From contig RHKP01000023.1 in NCBI GenBank assembly GCA_008363215.1, positions 1-42,961 of the forward strand: a DNA stretch of 42,961 nucleotides, read 5' to 3'. The notes beneath the pieces were generated by a model. That model made no database searches. It saw only the letters and a list, made by a program, of their open reading frames with translations, and had not been told where the DNA came from. The position numbers were made by a program, and so were the translations under genes. The stretch is from Cyanobacteria bacterium CYA. Its GTDB lineage: Bacteria > Planctomycetota > Phycisphaerae > Phycisphaerales > UBA1924. This document shows positions 36,177 to 42,961 of the stretch, piece by piece (the first letter of the stretch is position 1; every line of letters begins with the position of its first letter).

Positions 36177-39100
36177 TCACGCGGCCTGCATGGGGTGAAG
36201 GGCGCGCCGGCGCTCGGCCCGCACCAGCCGCCACGCGCTGCAAAGGCCCAGTTCAAGGACATTCACGTGCGGCAAGCCCCTCACGCTCCCGTCGGCCCGC
36301 ACCTCCATCCGCCGGCGCGCCTCGCGATCAAGCAGCGTGCGGGGCGGCGACAGCGCCTGCACCCGCGCCCCGGGCACAAAGGCCGGTAGCGGGTCGATCA
36401 CGGCGCACCCGCACGCGAGCAGCCATCCGTCGTAGAAACTCTCGATCTGCTCGACCGTCTCGTCGCAGCGTGTGATGCGCGGCACGATCCACGGGCGCGG
36501 CAGCCCGACGCCGGCCTGCCGCTGATTGCGATCGCGCAGCAGGGTTTCGATGCGCGAGCGCACCTCCAGACAGGCGTCCCCTCCAGCCAGAGACTCGTAC
36601 GTCTCGGGCGTGGTCGCCAGCACGTCGACGCTGATGATGTCAAAGTTCATCACGTCTGCCCGGCGCCAGTCCTCTCCGCGCAGCATGGTGCGCAGGTGAG
36701 TGCCTACCCCGTGCGCGCGAGCCGCCTCGGCGATGCGCGACAGGTGCGGATGGCTCATCGGGTCGCCCAGGCCGTGCAGTGTCAGCGCCGAGCCCGGCGA
36801 CATCTGCGTGACAAGACGTTCGACGCAGTCGATGTGGCATCCTGCCCCGGGAACGGCGCCGAGGCCGTCTTGCAGCCACCGGCTCCATACCCCCTGACAC
36901 CGCGCGTGGCTGCAAATCTCCAGCACGAGGTGCTGCGGCGCGACCGAATCGGCATCCTGAGAGCGGATGGCGCGTGCCACGCTCAAGGCGTCGCTCTGAA
37001 GCGCGTCGACCGAGCCGAGCGCGCCGGTGAGTATTGCCCGTCCGTGGTCGGTGTCGGCGATGCAGCGTGCGTGCAGGTCACGCACCTCGCCGGGAATGTT
37101 CACGCACATCGGGCGCGCGATCGAGTCGCCCTGCGGCGCAAAGGGCACGTAGCCCAGCAGCGCCCCGATGGTCGCGAACGGGCCGGCGCTGTACTCGCCC
37201 TGCGCCAGCGTCCGGCAGGCGCCGCGGTCGATCAACAGTCCGCACAGCCCGGGCGGGGCCTGCGTGAACGTCAGCCGCATGCCCTCGGGATACTCGAGAT
37301 AGCGTTCGACGATTGCATCGATCAGGCCCGGGTCAACCGCGCACCAGTCGGCGCCGACCAGCACCGCCGCGTCGAGGTTGTGGTGCTCGACCGTCTCGGC
37401 CAGAGCGGGCGGATCGAACAACTCGTCGTAGCACGTCAACTGCGCCACCCCGCCGCGCCACGACGTGCTCGAGAAACGCCGGGCCGCGCCCACCGCGTCG
37501 AGTCGCCGGCGGAAGCGATGCACGTCCAGCGGGGCGACGCGTACCCGGCTGTTCAGGTCGCCCAGTGCCACGCGCAGGCGCGCTTCGTCGTCGGTCAGAC
37601 AGATCACCTCACGCAGCCGCCTTGCGCTGAGCAGGCGCGCCACGGTCAGGCGCAGCGCGCCGTGGCCCGCGGCCATCGGCTCTTCCAGCGATCGACTCGT
37701 CGCCAGCCCCCCGCGGTCGAAGTCCACGTGCACGATCGCGCTGACGCACCGCCGCGACAGCCGGCGCTGCGCCGAATCCCCTGGTACGTCGCGCGTGCGC
37801 TTCGGTCCGCCTGCTGCCGCGTCGCCCGTCTCCTGCAACAGCGTGCACAGGCGCTGGGCGGCGCGGGCGATCGACTCCACGTTGCGGATGTCACGCTCGA
37901 CCCGCTGCATCTGCCGGTCCATCGCGCCGGCGCCTTCGGCCAGTTCGATCGAGCGGTCGGCCCGGACACGGTTGAGCGCCCCCGACTGGTTGAGGAACTG
38001 CGAAAGCCGGAACGCCGGCTGCAGCGCCATCACCTCGTCGCGGATGCGGTGAACCCGGCCGACCACTTCATTCATCGCCGCAGCGTTCGACTCGCAGCGA
38101 CGCATCTTCCGCAACAGCCTCATGGTGTCGCGGCTGAGCAGATTGACGCGCCGCGCGTCGGCCCGAATGCCCGATAGGCGCGACCGCAGCGCGTTCATCA
38201 GTTCGACCCGTCGCTCGCCTCGCGCCGTTCCGGGAATCGACACGGGAAGTCCCGAAGCGAACCGCTCGATCGCATCGCCCAGCGGCATCGCGATGGTGTG
38301 CTGCTTGGCGACTCCGCCTTCGGTCGCGTCGATCACGCGCAGCCCCGCCTCGGCGTCAAGGGCAAAGTCGCTCTCGAACTGCGCCAGATAGGTCGACATC
38401 TGCTCGTCGGTGTAGATCTTCCGCCCAAAGACGTCGACCCGGGCCCGCAGCAGCGACTTCTCGCGCACGATGCGCTCCCACTCACGCATTTCCAGCGTGG
38501 TGAACTCATTGAGTTCACAGGCCCATACGTCGTGAATGGCCGCTCCGCTCGCGTAATACTGCCCGTCGCTGAAGCCCAGATCCTGTCCGACCAGGATCAC
38601 CGGGTCGCAGCCCAGGTGGCGCGCCAGGTAGTGGCACAGGTGGGCCACCGTCGCCCCGGGCTTGAGCCGATCACGCGGGCGCGCCGCGCCGGTGCCGTCC
38701 AGCACCGCGTCGAGCAGTTCATCGCCCAGGCAGCGGATCGCGCCCGGGAAGGCATCGAGAATCGCCGGGTTGGCCTTGGGCTCGACCACCAGCGTGACGC
38801 CCTGGACATCCTCTGCCGTCAAACCCTCGTAGAACCGGCGGCTGATCTCGTGGTGGTCGAGCGCGCAGACGAAGTGCGGGCGGATGCGGCGCGCCAGCAG
38901 CGCCTTGAGCACGGTCTGCACGGCGATGATGACCACGCGATCGCGCACGCCCGGACGCGACAGCACCTCGATGTTGCGGGCCAGACTCGGACCGGCCGAC
39001 ACCACCACCGCCGGAATCCCGGCCGCACAGGCACGCAGGTCATTGATGCCCGCGCTGCTCGCGTAGTGGTCCAGGTTCATCAGCGCGTTGGTCAGCGTCG

Positions 39101-39731
39101 TTTCCGACTGCACCAGCGTCGTGACCAGCGTCGTGCGAAGAGCCTTGAGCACGTCCGTGAACCGCTGCCCGAACACCGCCGCGGCCTGGCCCAGTCGCAG
39201 TCGGCTGGGCGGGTGATCGATCAGACGCACACCCAGCGCCACAACACCCTCCATGCCCGACATGGCCCGCGAGATCGCCGCCCCGTCGTCCGCTTCGGTC
39301 AGCAGCACAAAGTTCGTCGCCAGCATCCAGCGCGAATGGTCGACCCGCTCGAACACCGCCCGGAGAAGCCCGGCGTCAGGCTCGAAGCACAGCAGCAGGC
39401 CCGTCTTGCCCAGTCGCTCGCCCAACACACGCAGATGGTGTCCAAGCCCGAACCCGACCACGCACACACCACCCGCTTCGGTGATATCCACCGTGTCGGC
39501 CAGGCGCGTCGCTTCCACCAGTGGCGTGCGAGCGCTGGCCAGCCTTCGTCCATCGCCGAGAACTCCGGTCGTCAGCCCGTCCTCGGCCGCGGACATCTGG
39601 AGGTCGGCACGCGGCACACTGGCGCGAATCAACCGCGCGGCCCGCGGGCTTGTGCGGGCCAGTGCATCCAGATTGCGCTCCAGCGTCTGGTTGGCAGGCG
39701 GGGCAAACGGATCGATTGAGAAGAACTCCAT
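36177..39731 (-). CDS. Maf (DUF115) glycosyltransferase fused to degenerate nucleotidyltransferase and radical-SAM-like domains
   Basis: 1184 aa from ATG 39731 (GGAGG six bases upstream). Residues ~1-640 are a motility accessory factor type (DUF115) protein: GVCVVGFGLGHHLRVL, LLLCFEPDAGLLRAVF, GIPAVVVSAGPSLARNIEVL, RRIRPHFVCALDHH, VAHLCHYLARHLGCDPVILVGQDLGFSDGQYYASGA. Maf proteins put nonulosonic acids on flagellin Ser/Thr. Residues ~660-900 look like an SpsF-type cytidylyltransferase (AIVHVDFD...LRLTVARLL), without the expected RxGSxRLPGK loop. Residues ~930-1184 follow a radical-SAM/SPASM plan (LVLEICSHARCQGV, LTLHGLGDPMSHPHLSRIAEAARAHGVGTHLRT, ISVDVLATTPETYESLAGGD, MEVRADGSV), but the CxxxCxxC motif is broken, leaving one Cys of it. 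First gene of the Neu operon. Confidence 0.85.
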   Translation of the reverse strand: MEFFSIDPFAPPANQTLERNLDALARTSPRAARLIRASVPRADLQMSAAEDGLTTGVLGDGRRLASARTPLVEATRLADTVDITEAGGVCVVGFGLGHHLRVLGERLGKTGLLLCFEPDAGLLRAVFERVDHSRWMLATNFVLLTEADDGAAISRAMSGMEGVVALGVRLIDHPPSRLRLGQAAAVFGQRFTDVLKALRTTLVTTLVQSETTLTNALMNLDHYASSAGINDLRACAAGIPAVVVSAGPSLARNIEVLSRPGVRDRVVIIAVQTVLKALLARRIRPHFVCALDHHEISRRFYEGLTAEDVQGVTLVVEPKANPAILDAFPGAIRCLGDELLDAVLDGTGAARPRDRLKPGATVAHLCHYLARHLGCDPVILVGQDLGFSDGQYYASGAAIHDVWACELNEFTTLEMREWERIVREKSLLRARVDVFGRKIYTDEQMSTYLAQFESDFALDAEAGLRVIDATEGGVAKQHTIAMPLGDAIERFASGLPVSIPGTARGERRVELMNALRSRLSGIRADARRVNLLSRDTMRLLRKMRRCESNAAAMNEVVGRVHRIRDEVMALQPAFRLSQFLNQSGALNRVRADRSIELAEGAGAMDRQMQRVERDIRNVESIARAAQRLCTLLQETGDAAAGGPKRTRDVPGDSAQRRLSRRCVSAIVHVDFDRGGLATSRSLEEPMAAGHGALRLTVARLLSARRLREVICLTDDEARLRVALGDLNSRVRVAPLDVHRFRRRLDAVGAARRFSSTSWRGGVAQLTCYDELFDPPALAETVEHHNLDAAVLVGADWCAVDPGLIDAIVERYLEYPEGMRLTFTQAPPGLCGLLIDRGACRTLAQGEYSAGPFATIGALLGYVPFAPQGDSIARPMCVNIPGEVRDLHARCIADTDHGRAILTGALGSVDALQSDALSVARAIRSQDADSVAPQHLVLEICSHARCQGVWSRWLQDGLGAVPGAGCHIDCVERLVTQMSPGSALTLHGLGDPMSHPHLSRIAEAARAHGVGTHLRTMLRGEDWRRADVMNFDIISVDVLATTPETYESLAGGDACLEVRSRIETLLRDRNQRQAGVGLPRPWIVPRITRCDETVEQIESFYDGWLLACGCAVIDPLPAFVPGARVQALSPPRTLLDREARRRMEVRADGSVRGLPHVNVLELGLCSAWRLVRAERRRALHPMQAA

Positions 39732-39810
39732 GACGCCTCCGAGGCGCAGTTCCCGCGCGATACGGGTCGCCCGAAAAGGTGATCGGACCCGCCCGCCCCG
39801 GCGCTGTAGG

Positions 39811-40470
39811 ATGGGCCTTGTGGAGCAGTCCTTCCCCGTTGTTCTTGCGCAGTTTGATCTCGACCCCGGGGCCGCTGTCACCCCGTTGCCCAGCCCCCCC
39901 TTCTTTGAGCGCTTCGTGCTGGAAAACCCTTGGCCGGCCGTGATCCTGCTGGCGCTGGTGGGCATCGCGGCGCTGGCCATATTCAACGCCCGGGCGAAGT
40001 TGAAGTCGGGGCTCGCGGTGGGGGGCGTCCTGTTCGCGTTGGCGGGGGGATGTTTTCTGGCCGGCGTGCTGGTGACGACGCCCCGGGAGAAGTTGAAACA
40101 GGCCACCCGCGAACTGGTGGGTGCGACGGCGCGCGTCGATCGAGTCGAACTGGATCGCCTGCTCTCCGACGACCTGTCGGTGCGTGTGACGCGCCTCTCC
40201 CGCTCGTCGGGCAAGCGCGAGACCATGGACGCCGTCGAGACCTTGCTCGGGCGGCAATACCGCGTCAAGGAGCATTCAATCCTGGAGATGCAGGCGACGC
40301 TGGACGGCCCGCGCCTCGGGCGCACGCAGGTGTGCGTTCGCATAGGGTCGGACTATGGGCTGCTGCCGAGTTGGTGGCGCGTGGACTGGGAACTGGGTTC
40401 CGAAGGCGTGTGGCGCGCCCGGCGCATCGAGGCGCTGTGGATCCCCGGAGTACCCAACCCGGGCGGGTGA
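39811..40470 (+). CDS. Small two-helix membrane protein of unknown function
   Basis: 219 aa from ATG 39811; a GTG at 39820 is also possible. Two transmembrane helices near the N-terminus (PWPAVILLALVGIAALAIF and GLAVGGVLFALAGGCFLAGVLV) are followed by a soluble domain (TPREKLKQATRELVGATARVDRVELDRLLSDDLSVRVTRL...RTQVCVRIGSDYGLLPSWWRVDWELGSEGVWRARRIEAL) whose plan resembles the NTF2/SnoaL fold: a helical start then a curved sheet ending in W-V-W-E-L. No specific function is suggested. Divergent from the Maf fusion gene; the 79 bp between them hold both ribosome sites. Confidence 0.65.
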   Translation: MGLVEQSFPVVLAQFDLDPGAAVTPLPSPPFFERFVLENPWPAVILLALVGIAALAIFNARAKLKSGLAVGGVLFALAGGCFLAGVLVTTPREKLKQATRELVGATARVDRVELDRLLSDDLSVRVTRLSRSSGKRETMDAVETLLGRQYRVKEHSILEMQATLDGPRLGRTQVCVRIGSDYGLLPSWWRVDWELGSEGVWRARRIEALWIPGVPNPGG

Positions 40471-40474
40471 GGGC

Positions 40475-41341
40475 TCAGTCCGGGACTTTGACCAGGAAAC
40501 TCGCCTGGTTGCGCGGCACCTTGCCGCCGGTGCTGGTGCGCACCTGCTCGACGATGGTTCGCCCATTGAGCAGGTTGAGCGGATGCCGATCGCGCGCCAA
40601 CTGCAGGCGGGCGCTCTCAGTCGTCACCCCGCGATCGACCTTGACGTCGTCCTCGCCGAAGATGCCGATGGTCACCATGCTGCGATTGGGCCCGTGGTAG
40701 TAGAACGCCAGTTCGCCCTCCTGCCTCAGACCTGTGGCTGCTTTTTCCGCGGCTGCACGGAACTGGGTCAGGTCGGTCTCGGTGGGCTTCTGGTCATCTT
40801 CCCGCCCGTAGACGGCGACTTGCAGAGAGTAAACCGCCTTGTCGCCGTACTGCCGTCGTGCGTTGCGCAGGTCGTACTCAGGGATCGAGCCGCGGGCCAG
40901 TTCACCCGAAGGCGGGGCGAGGAACGAGTGCTCGTAGGGCTTCTGACCATCGATCTCGATGGTGCGCACGCGCTGCAACTCGACCTGAGCGATGCGCTGT
41001 GCCGGATCGTCGTAACTGCCCACGGCGATCACATGCCGCCCGTTCCGCTCCATCATGAACGCATCGGGCAGGCGCCCGGTGGTGCGTACCTGGGCGAGCA
41101 TGTTCTCCGCCTGGGCCACATCGTCCAGTGCGAGCAGGACGATGGTCCAGCCCTTCTGCCCTGAAGAAGTGGGAACGCGCACGGTATCGACGGTCGAGCC
41201 TGACCAGCCCTCTTTCATTTCCACGGGTCGACCAAAGACGTCCACAAGCAAGGGCTTCTCAGGGGTTTCCTCCTGAGTCGTCGAGCAGCCCGGGGGGCCG
41301 ACGAGCAACATCGTGACGATGGTGGCGACTTTCGAGCGCAT
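40475..41341 (-). CDS. Lipoprotein of unknown function
   Basis: 288 aa. Signal peptide MRSKVATIVTMLLVGPPGC with a Cys at the lipobox position (PPGC, not a perfect one), then a ~265-residue mature part. It reads as two similar halves, each with a strand-helix plan: TIVLLALDDVAQAENMLAQVRTTGRLPDAFMMERNGRHVIAVGSY and SLQVAVYGREDD...AEKAATGLRQEGELAFYYHGPNRSMVTIGIFG, which suggests an SPOR-like or related internal duplication. No named family. ATG 41341 is used because the longer frame upstream lacks a signal peptide. Stops 4 bp from the converging membrane protein gene. Confidence 0.65.
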   Translation of the reverse strand: MRSKVATIVTMLLVGPPGCSTTQEETPEKPLLVDVFGRPVEMKEGWSGSTVDTVRVPTSSGQKGWTIVLLALDDVAQAENMLAQVRTTGRLPDAFMMERNGRHVIAVGSYDDPAQRIAQVELQRVRTIEIDGQKPYEHSFLAPPSGELARGSIPEYDLRNARRQYGDKAVYSLQVAVYGREDDQKPTETDLTQFRAAAEKAATGLRQEGELAFYYHGPNRSMVTIGIFGEDDVKVDRGVTTESARLQLARDRHPLNLLNGRTIVEQVRTSTGGKVPRNQASFLVKVPD

Positions 41342-41571
41342 GGGCTGAGAGAGTCTACGGGCTTGGCAGGGGTGGGGATCCCTCGGAAAGTGGGCTGCAC
41401 GAGGGCCGTGACGCGCCGATCCTGCGCTGGCGGGGGTACATGCGCATGTTGTGGAAAGTTGAGCGTACAGATTGGAGGAAAGCAGGAGTGAGAGTCGATA
41501 AGTCAAGTGCCGCATTGTGGATGCATGAGTCCAACAAGAGTTGACAACTGGGGGGAAGAATGGGGAGAACA

Positions 41572-41853
41572 ATGATGCAGGTCGATCCATCGCGGATTGT
41601 CGGCCTGGTCTGGCGGACCTCTCAGACCGGCGCGCTTGCGCCCAGGATCAGTCCTGCGCCTTCCGGACGCACGGCCGTGACGGACAGTTTGCACCTCTCC
41701 GAGGCAGCCCAGAGCCGCTCGCGCCAGCGCACGGAGCAGGCCGGCTCGGAGAAGATCGAGCGCATTCGTCGTCAGATCGCCGAAGGTTCGTACGTTACGG
41801 ACGAGCGGGTGGGTGCGGCTGCGGCCGCGCTGGCCCGAGCGCTGTCAGACTGA
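41572..41853 (+). CDS. flgM: FlgM-like anti-sigma-28 factor
   Basis: 93 aa from ATG 41572 (GGGGAG just upstream; an ATG at 41560 is also possible). The disordered, Ser/Pro-rich N-terminus (DPSRIVGLVWRTSQTGALAPRISPAPSG) precedes DSLHLSEAAQSR and the C-terminal helix pair EKIERIRRQIAEGSYVTDERVGAAAAALARAL, which is the sigma-binding part of FlgM. FlgM holds the flagellar sigma factor FliA inactive until the hook is finished and is then exported through the flagellum. The 218-bp divergent space to the lipoprotein gene must hold its promoter. It overlaps the converging ROK gene by nine bases. The flagellar link supports reading the Maf/Neu operon as flagellin glycosylation. Confidence 0.8.
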   Translation: MMQVDPSRIVGLVWRTSQTGALAPRISPAPSGRTAVTDSLHLSEAAQSRSRQRTEQAGSEKIERIRRQIAEGSYVTDERVGAAAAALARALSD

Positions 41854-42834
41854 GGCGACTGCAAGGCGTTCGCGCGCCAGCAGGGCAGCGCCGATGACGC
41901 CGGCGTCATCGTCCAGTTCGCTGGCGACGACTTGGACTTCCTTGCACACGGCCGGGAACGCGACGCGATGCACGGCCGCCCGCACGCGATCAACGAAGGG
42001 CTCCTGCATGGCCTCGGTCAGCCCGCCGCCGAGGATGATGCGCTCCAGGCTGAGCAGGGTGGTGAAGTTGCCCAGGGCAGTGCCGAGCCGGTCGGCGGCG
42101 TCATCGACGACTTCGACGACCAGTTCGTCTCCGGCCTGATAGGCCTCGGCGATGTGCTTGCTCTTGATGCGGGGGAACTTGTCGCCCAGAAGATTCTTGA
42201 GCGACGACGGCCGGTTGGTGCGGATGAGGTGGACCAGGCGGTCGACAATGGCAGTGCGTGAGCAGTTGTGCTCGATGGAGCGTGTGCCCGGCGGGTTCTT
42301 GGGGTAGAGGAGGACGTGCCCGATTTCGCCGGCCGAGAAGTGGTGCCCGTAGAACAACTCGCCGTTGAGGATCAGTCCGCCTCCGACGCCGGTGCCGACC
42401 CAGCATCCCAGCAGGTGGCGTGCGCCGATGCCTGCGCCGTGGTGTGCTTCGCCATAGACCGCCACGTTGACATCGTTGTCGACCACAACCGGCATACCCA
42501 GGCGCTCGGTGAGCATGGTGCCGACCGGAGCCATGGTCCAGCGGAGGTTGACGGCCTCGCGGACGATGCCGGCAAACGGGTCAACCGGCCCGGGCACGCC
42601 GATGCCCAATGCGAGCACGTCGGTCTGCTTGAGCCCCGCGTCGGCTACAGCGCTGCGCAGCCCGGACACGATGCGGTCGAACACCGCGTCCATGCCGTTG
42701 TCCGGATCGGTCTTATCCTTGGCCCGCCCGAGGATGCGGGCCTTGTCGTCGACCACCCCGATCTGGATGTTGGTGCCTCCCAGATCAATGCCGACGATCG
42801 GGCCGTGCGGGAGTTTTCTGCCGAGGGTGGTCAT
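41845..42834 (-). CDS. ROK-family sugar kinase (glucokinase-like)
   Basis: 329 aa. N-terminal phosphate motif GIDLGGTNIQIGVVDD, then LALGIGVPGPVDPFAGIV, VVVDNDVNVAVYGEAHHGAGIG (catalytic Asp in DNDVN), GTGVGGGLILNGELFYGHHFSAGEIGH and the C-terminal ILGGGLTE. This is the ROK fold that phosphorylates glucose or another hexose with ATP. The zinc-binding motif of ROK proteins, normally CGCGxxGCxE after GEIGH, is replaced by NPPGTRSIEHNCSR, so the metal site is absent or different. Substrate is uncertain: glucose is most common in this group, but ManNAc or GlcNAc are possible given the Neu genes. ATG at 42834. Confidence 0.85.
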   Translation of the reverse strand: MTTLGRKLPHGPIVGIDLGGTNIQIGVVDDKARILGRAKDKTDPDNGMDAVFDRIVSGLRSAVADAGLKQTDVLALGIGVPGPVDPFAGIVREAVNLRWTMAPVGTMLTERLGMPVVVDNDVNVAVYGEAHHGAGIGARHLLGCWVGTGVGGGLILNGELFYGHHFSAGEIGHVLLYPKNPPGTRSIEHNCSRTAIVDRLVHLIRTNRPSSLKNLLGDKFPRIKSKHIAEAYQAGDELVVEVVDDAADRLGTALGNFTTLLSLERIILGGGLTEAMQEPFVDRVRAAVHRVAFPAVCKEVQVVASELDDDAGVIGAALLARERLAVASV

Positions 42835-42868
42835 GTCCGGCGCTCCGTAACTTCTCGCAGTGTAGAGC

Positions 42869-42961
42869 CTATCCCAGAACCTCTCTGAGGAGCAGGAGGG
42901 CGCAGCTGAGATGAAGGAAGCCCTGGAAGAGCTTGGTCGACTTCTCCCAGCGGATGCAGAG
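42869..42961 (-). mobile_element. C-terminal end of an IS5-type transposase (runs off the window)
   Basis: The last 93 bp read on the minus strand as IRWEKSTKLFQGFLHLSCALLLLREVLG then stop. That is the C-terminal tail common to IS5-family (IS5/IS1031-like) transposases. The rest lies beyond the right edge, so completeness and inverted repeats cannot be judged. Confidence 0.6.

Noticed and set aside
41494..41501. GTCGATAA as the -10 of a sigma-28 promoter for flgM
   Set aside because: It fits GCCGATAA at seven of eight positions, but the bases 11 bp upstream (GAGGAAAG) do not resemble the TAAAGTTT -35.

Overview
The window is high-GC bacterial chromosome, most likely from a member of the Planctomycetota, class Phycisphaerae. 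The evidence is: a secreted protein ending in a tandem CPADWNGDG/FFDVQ.FL.AFSAG dockerin-like tail (plus a decayed second copy) of the type common in that class; several prepilin-like proteins; and a 27-bp repeat that encodes SRDREGAV when it lies inside genes and that I associate from memory with planctomycete genomes. No tRNA, rRNA or CRISPR array was seen.

Layout. 1-2.5 kb: a four-gene cassette on the minus strand (large secreted protein with a C-terminal anchor, 122-aa Cys-rich secreted protein, MauE/DoxX-like membrane protein, prepilin-like protein running off the left edge). 2.6-9.2 kb: uvrC, hpd, an IS630-type remnant, rpoN, a decayed DUF3800 gene and recR. 9.7-15 kb: a CgeB-like glycosyltransferase, a dockerin-tailed secreted protein, lexA with a regulatory region, dprA and a lipoprotein. 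15-22.5 kb: a decayed dockerin-tailed gene, a SpoIID-like protein, a metallopeptidase and carB, which carries several in-frame insertions. 22.6-25.5 kb: a second version of the four-gene cassette, rearranged into a divergent pair of transcription units. 25.5-31.3 kb: ruvC, a LEA-type lipoprotein, a DUF5658-like membrane protein and a large PQQ-like beta-propeller protein. 31.3-39.7 kb: a minus-strand operon with a Maf (DUF115) glycosyltransferase fusion, neuA, neuB, neuC, a possible 32-aa membrane microprotein and an SLC13-type transporter. 39.8-43 kb: a small membrane protein, a lipoprotein, a FlgM-like anti-sigma factor, a ROK kinase and the end of an IS5-type transposase.

The most interesting content is the pair of four-gene cassettes. 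Their members match in kind and length (large 376/370 aa, small 122/122 aa, MauE-like 173/171 aa; prepilin-like proteins share a C-terminal motif). Each has an unusual start region: a run of nine G between -35 and -10 in one, an 18-bp tandem repeat in a 44-bp divergent spacer in the other. They look like a redox-linked system for exporting or assembling Cys-rich surface proteins; that function is inference. The second theme is motility-linked glycosylation: Maf plus NeuA/B/C, with rpoN and a FlgM-like protein nearby. The third is DNA repair and uptake: uvrC, recR, lexA, dprA and ruvC within 24 kb.
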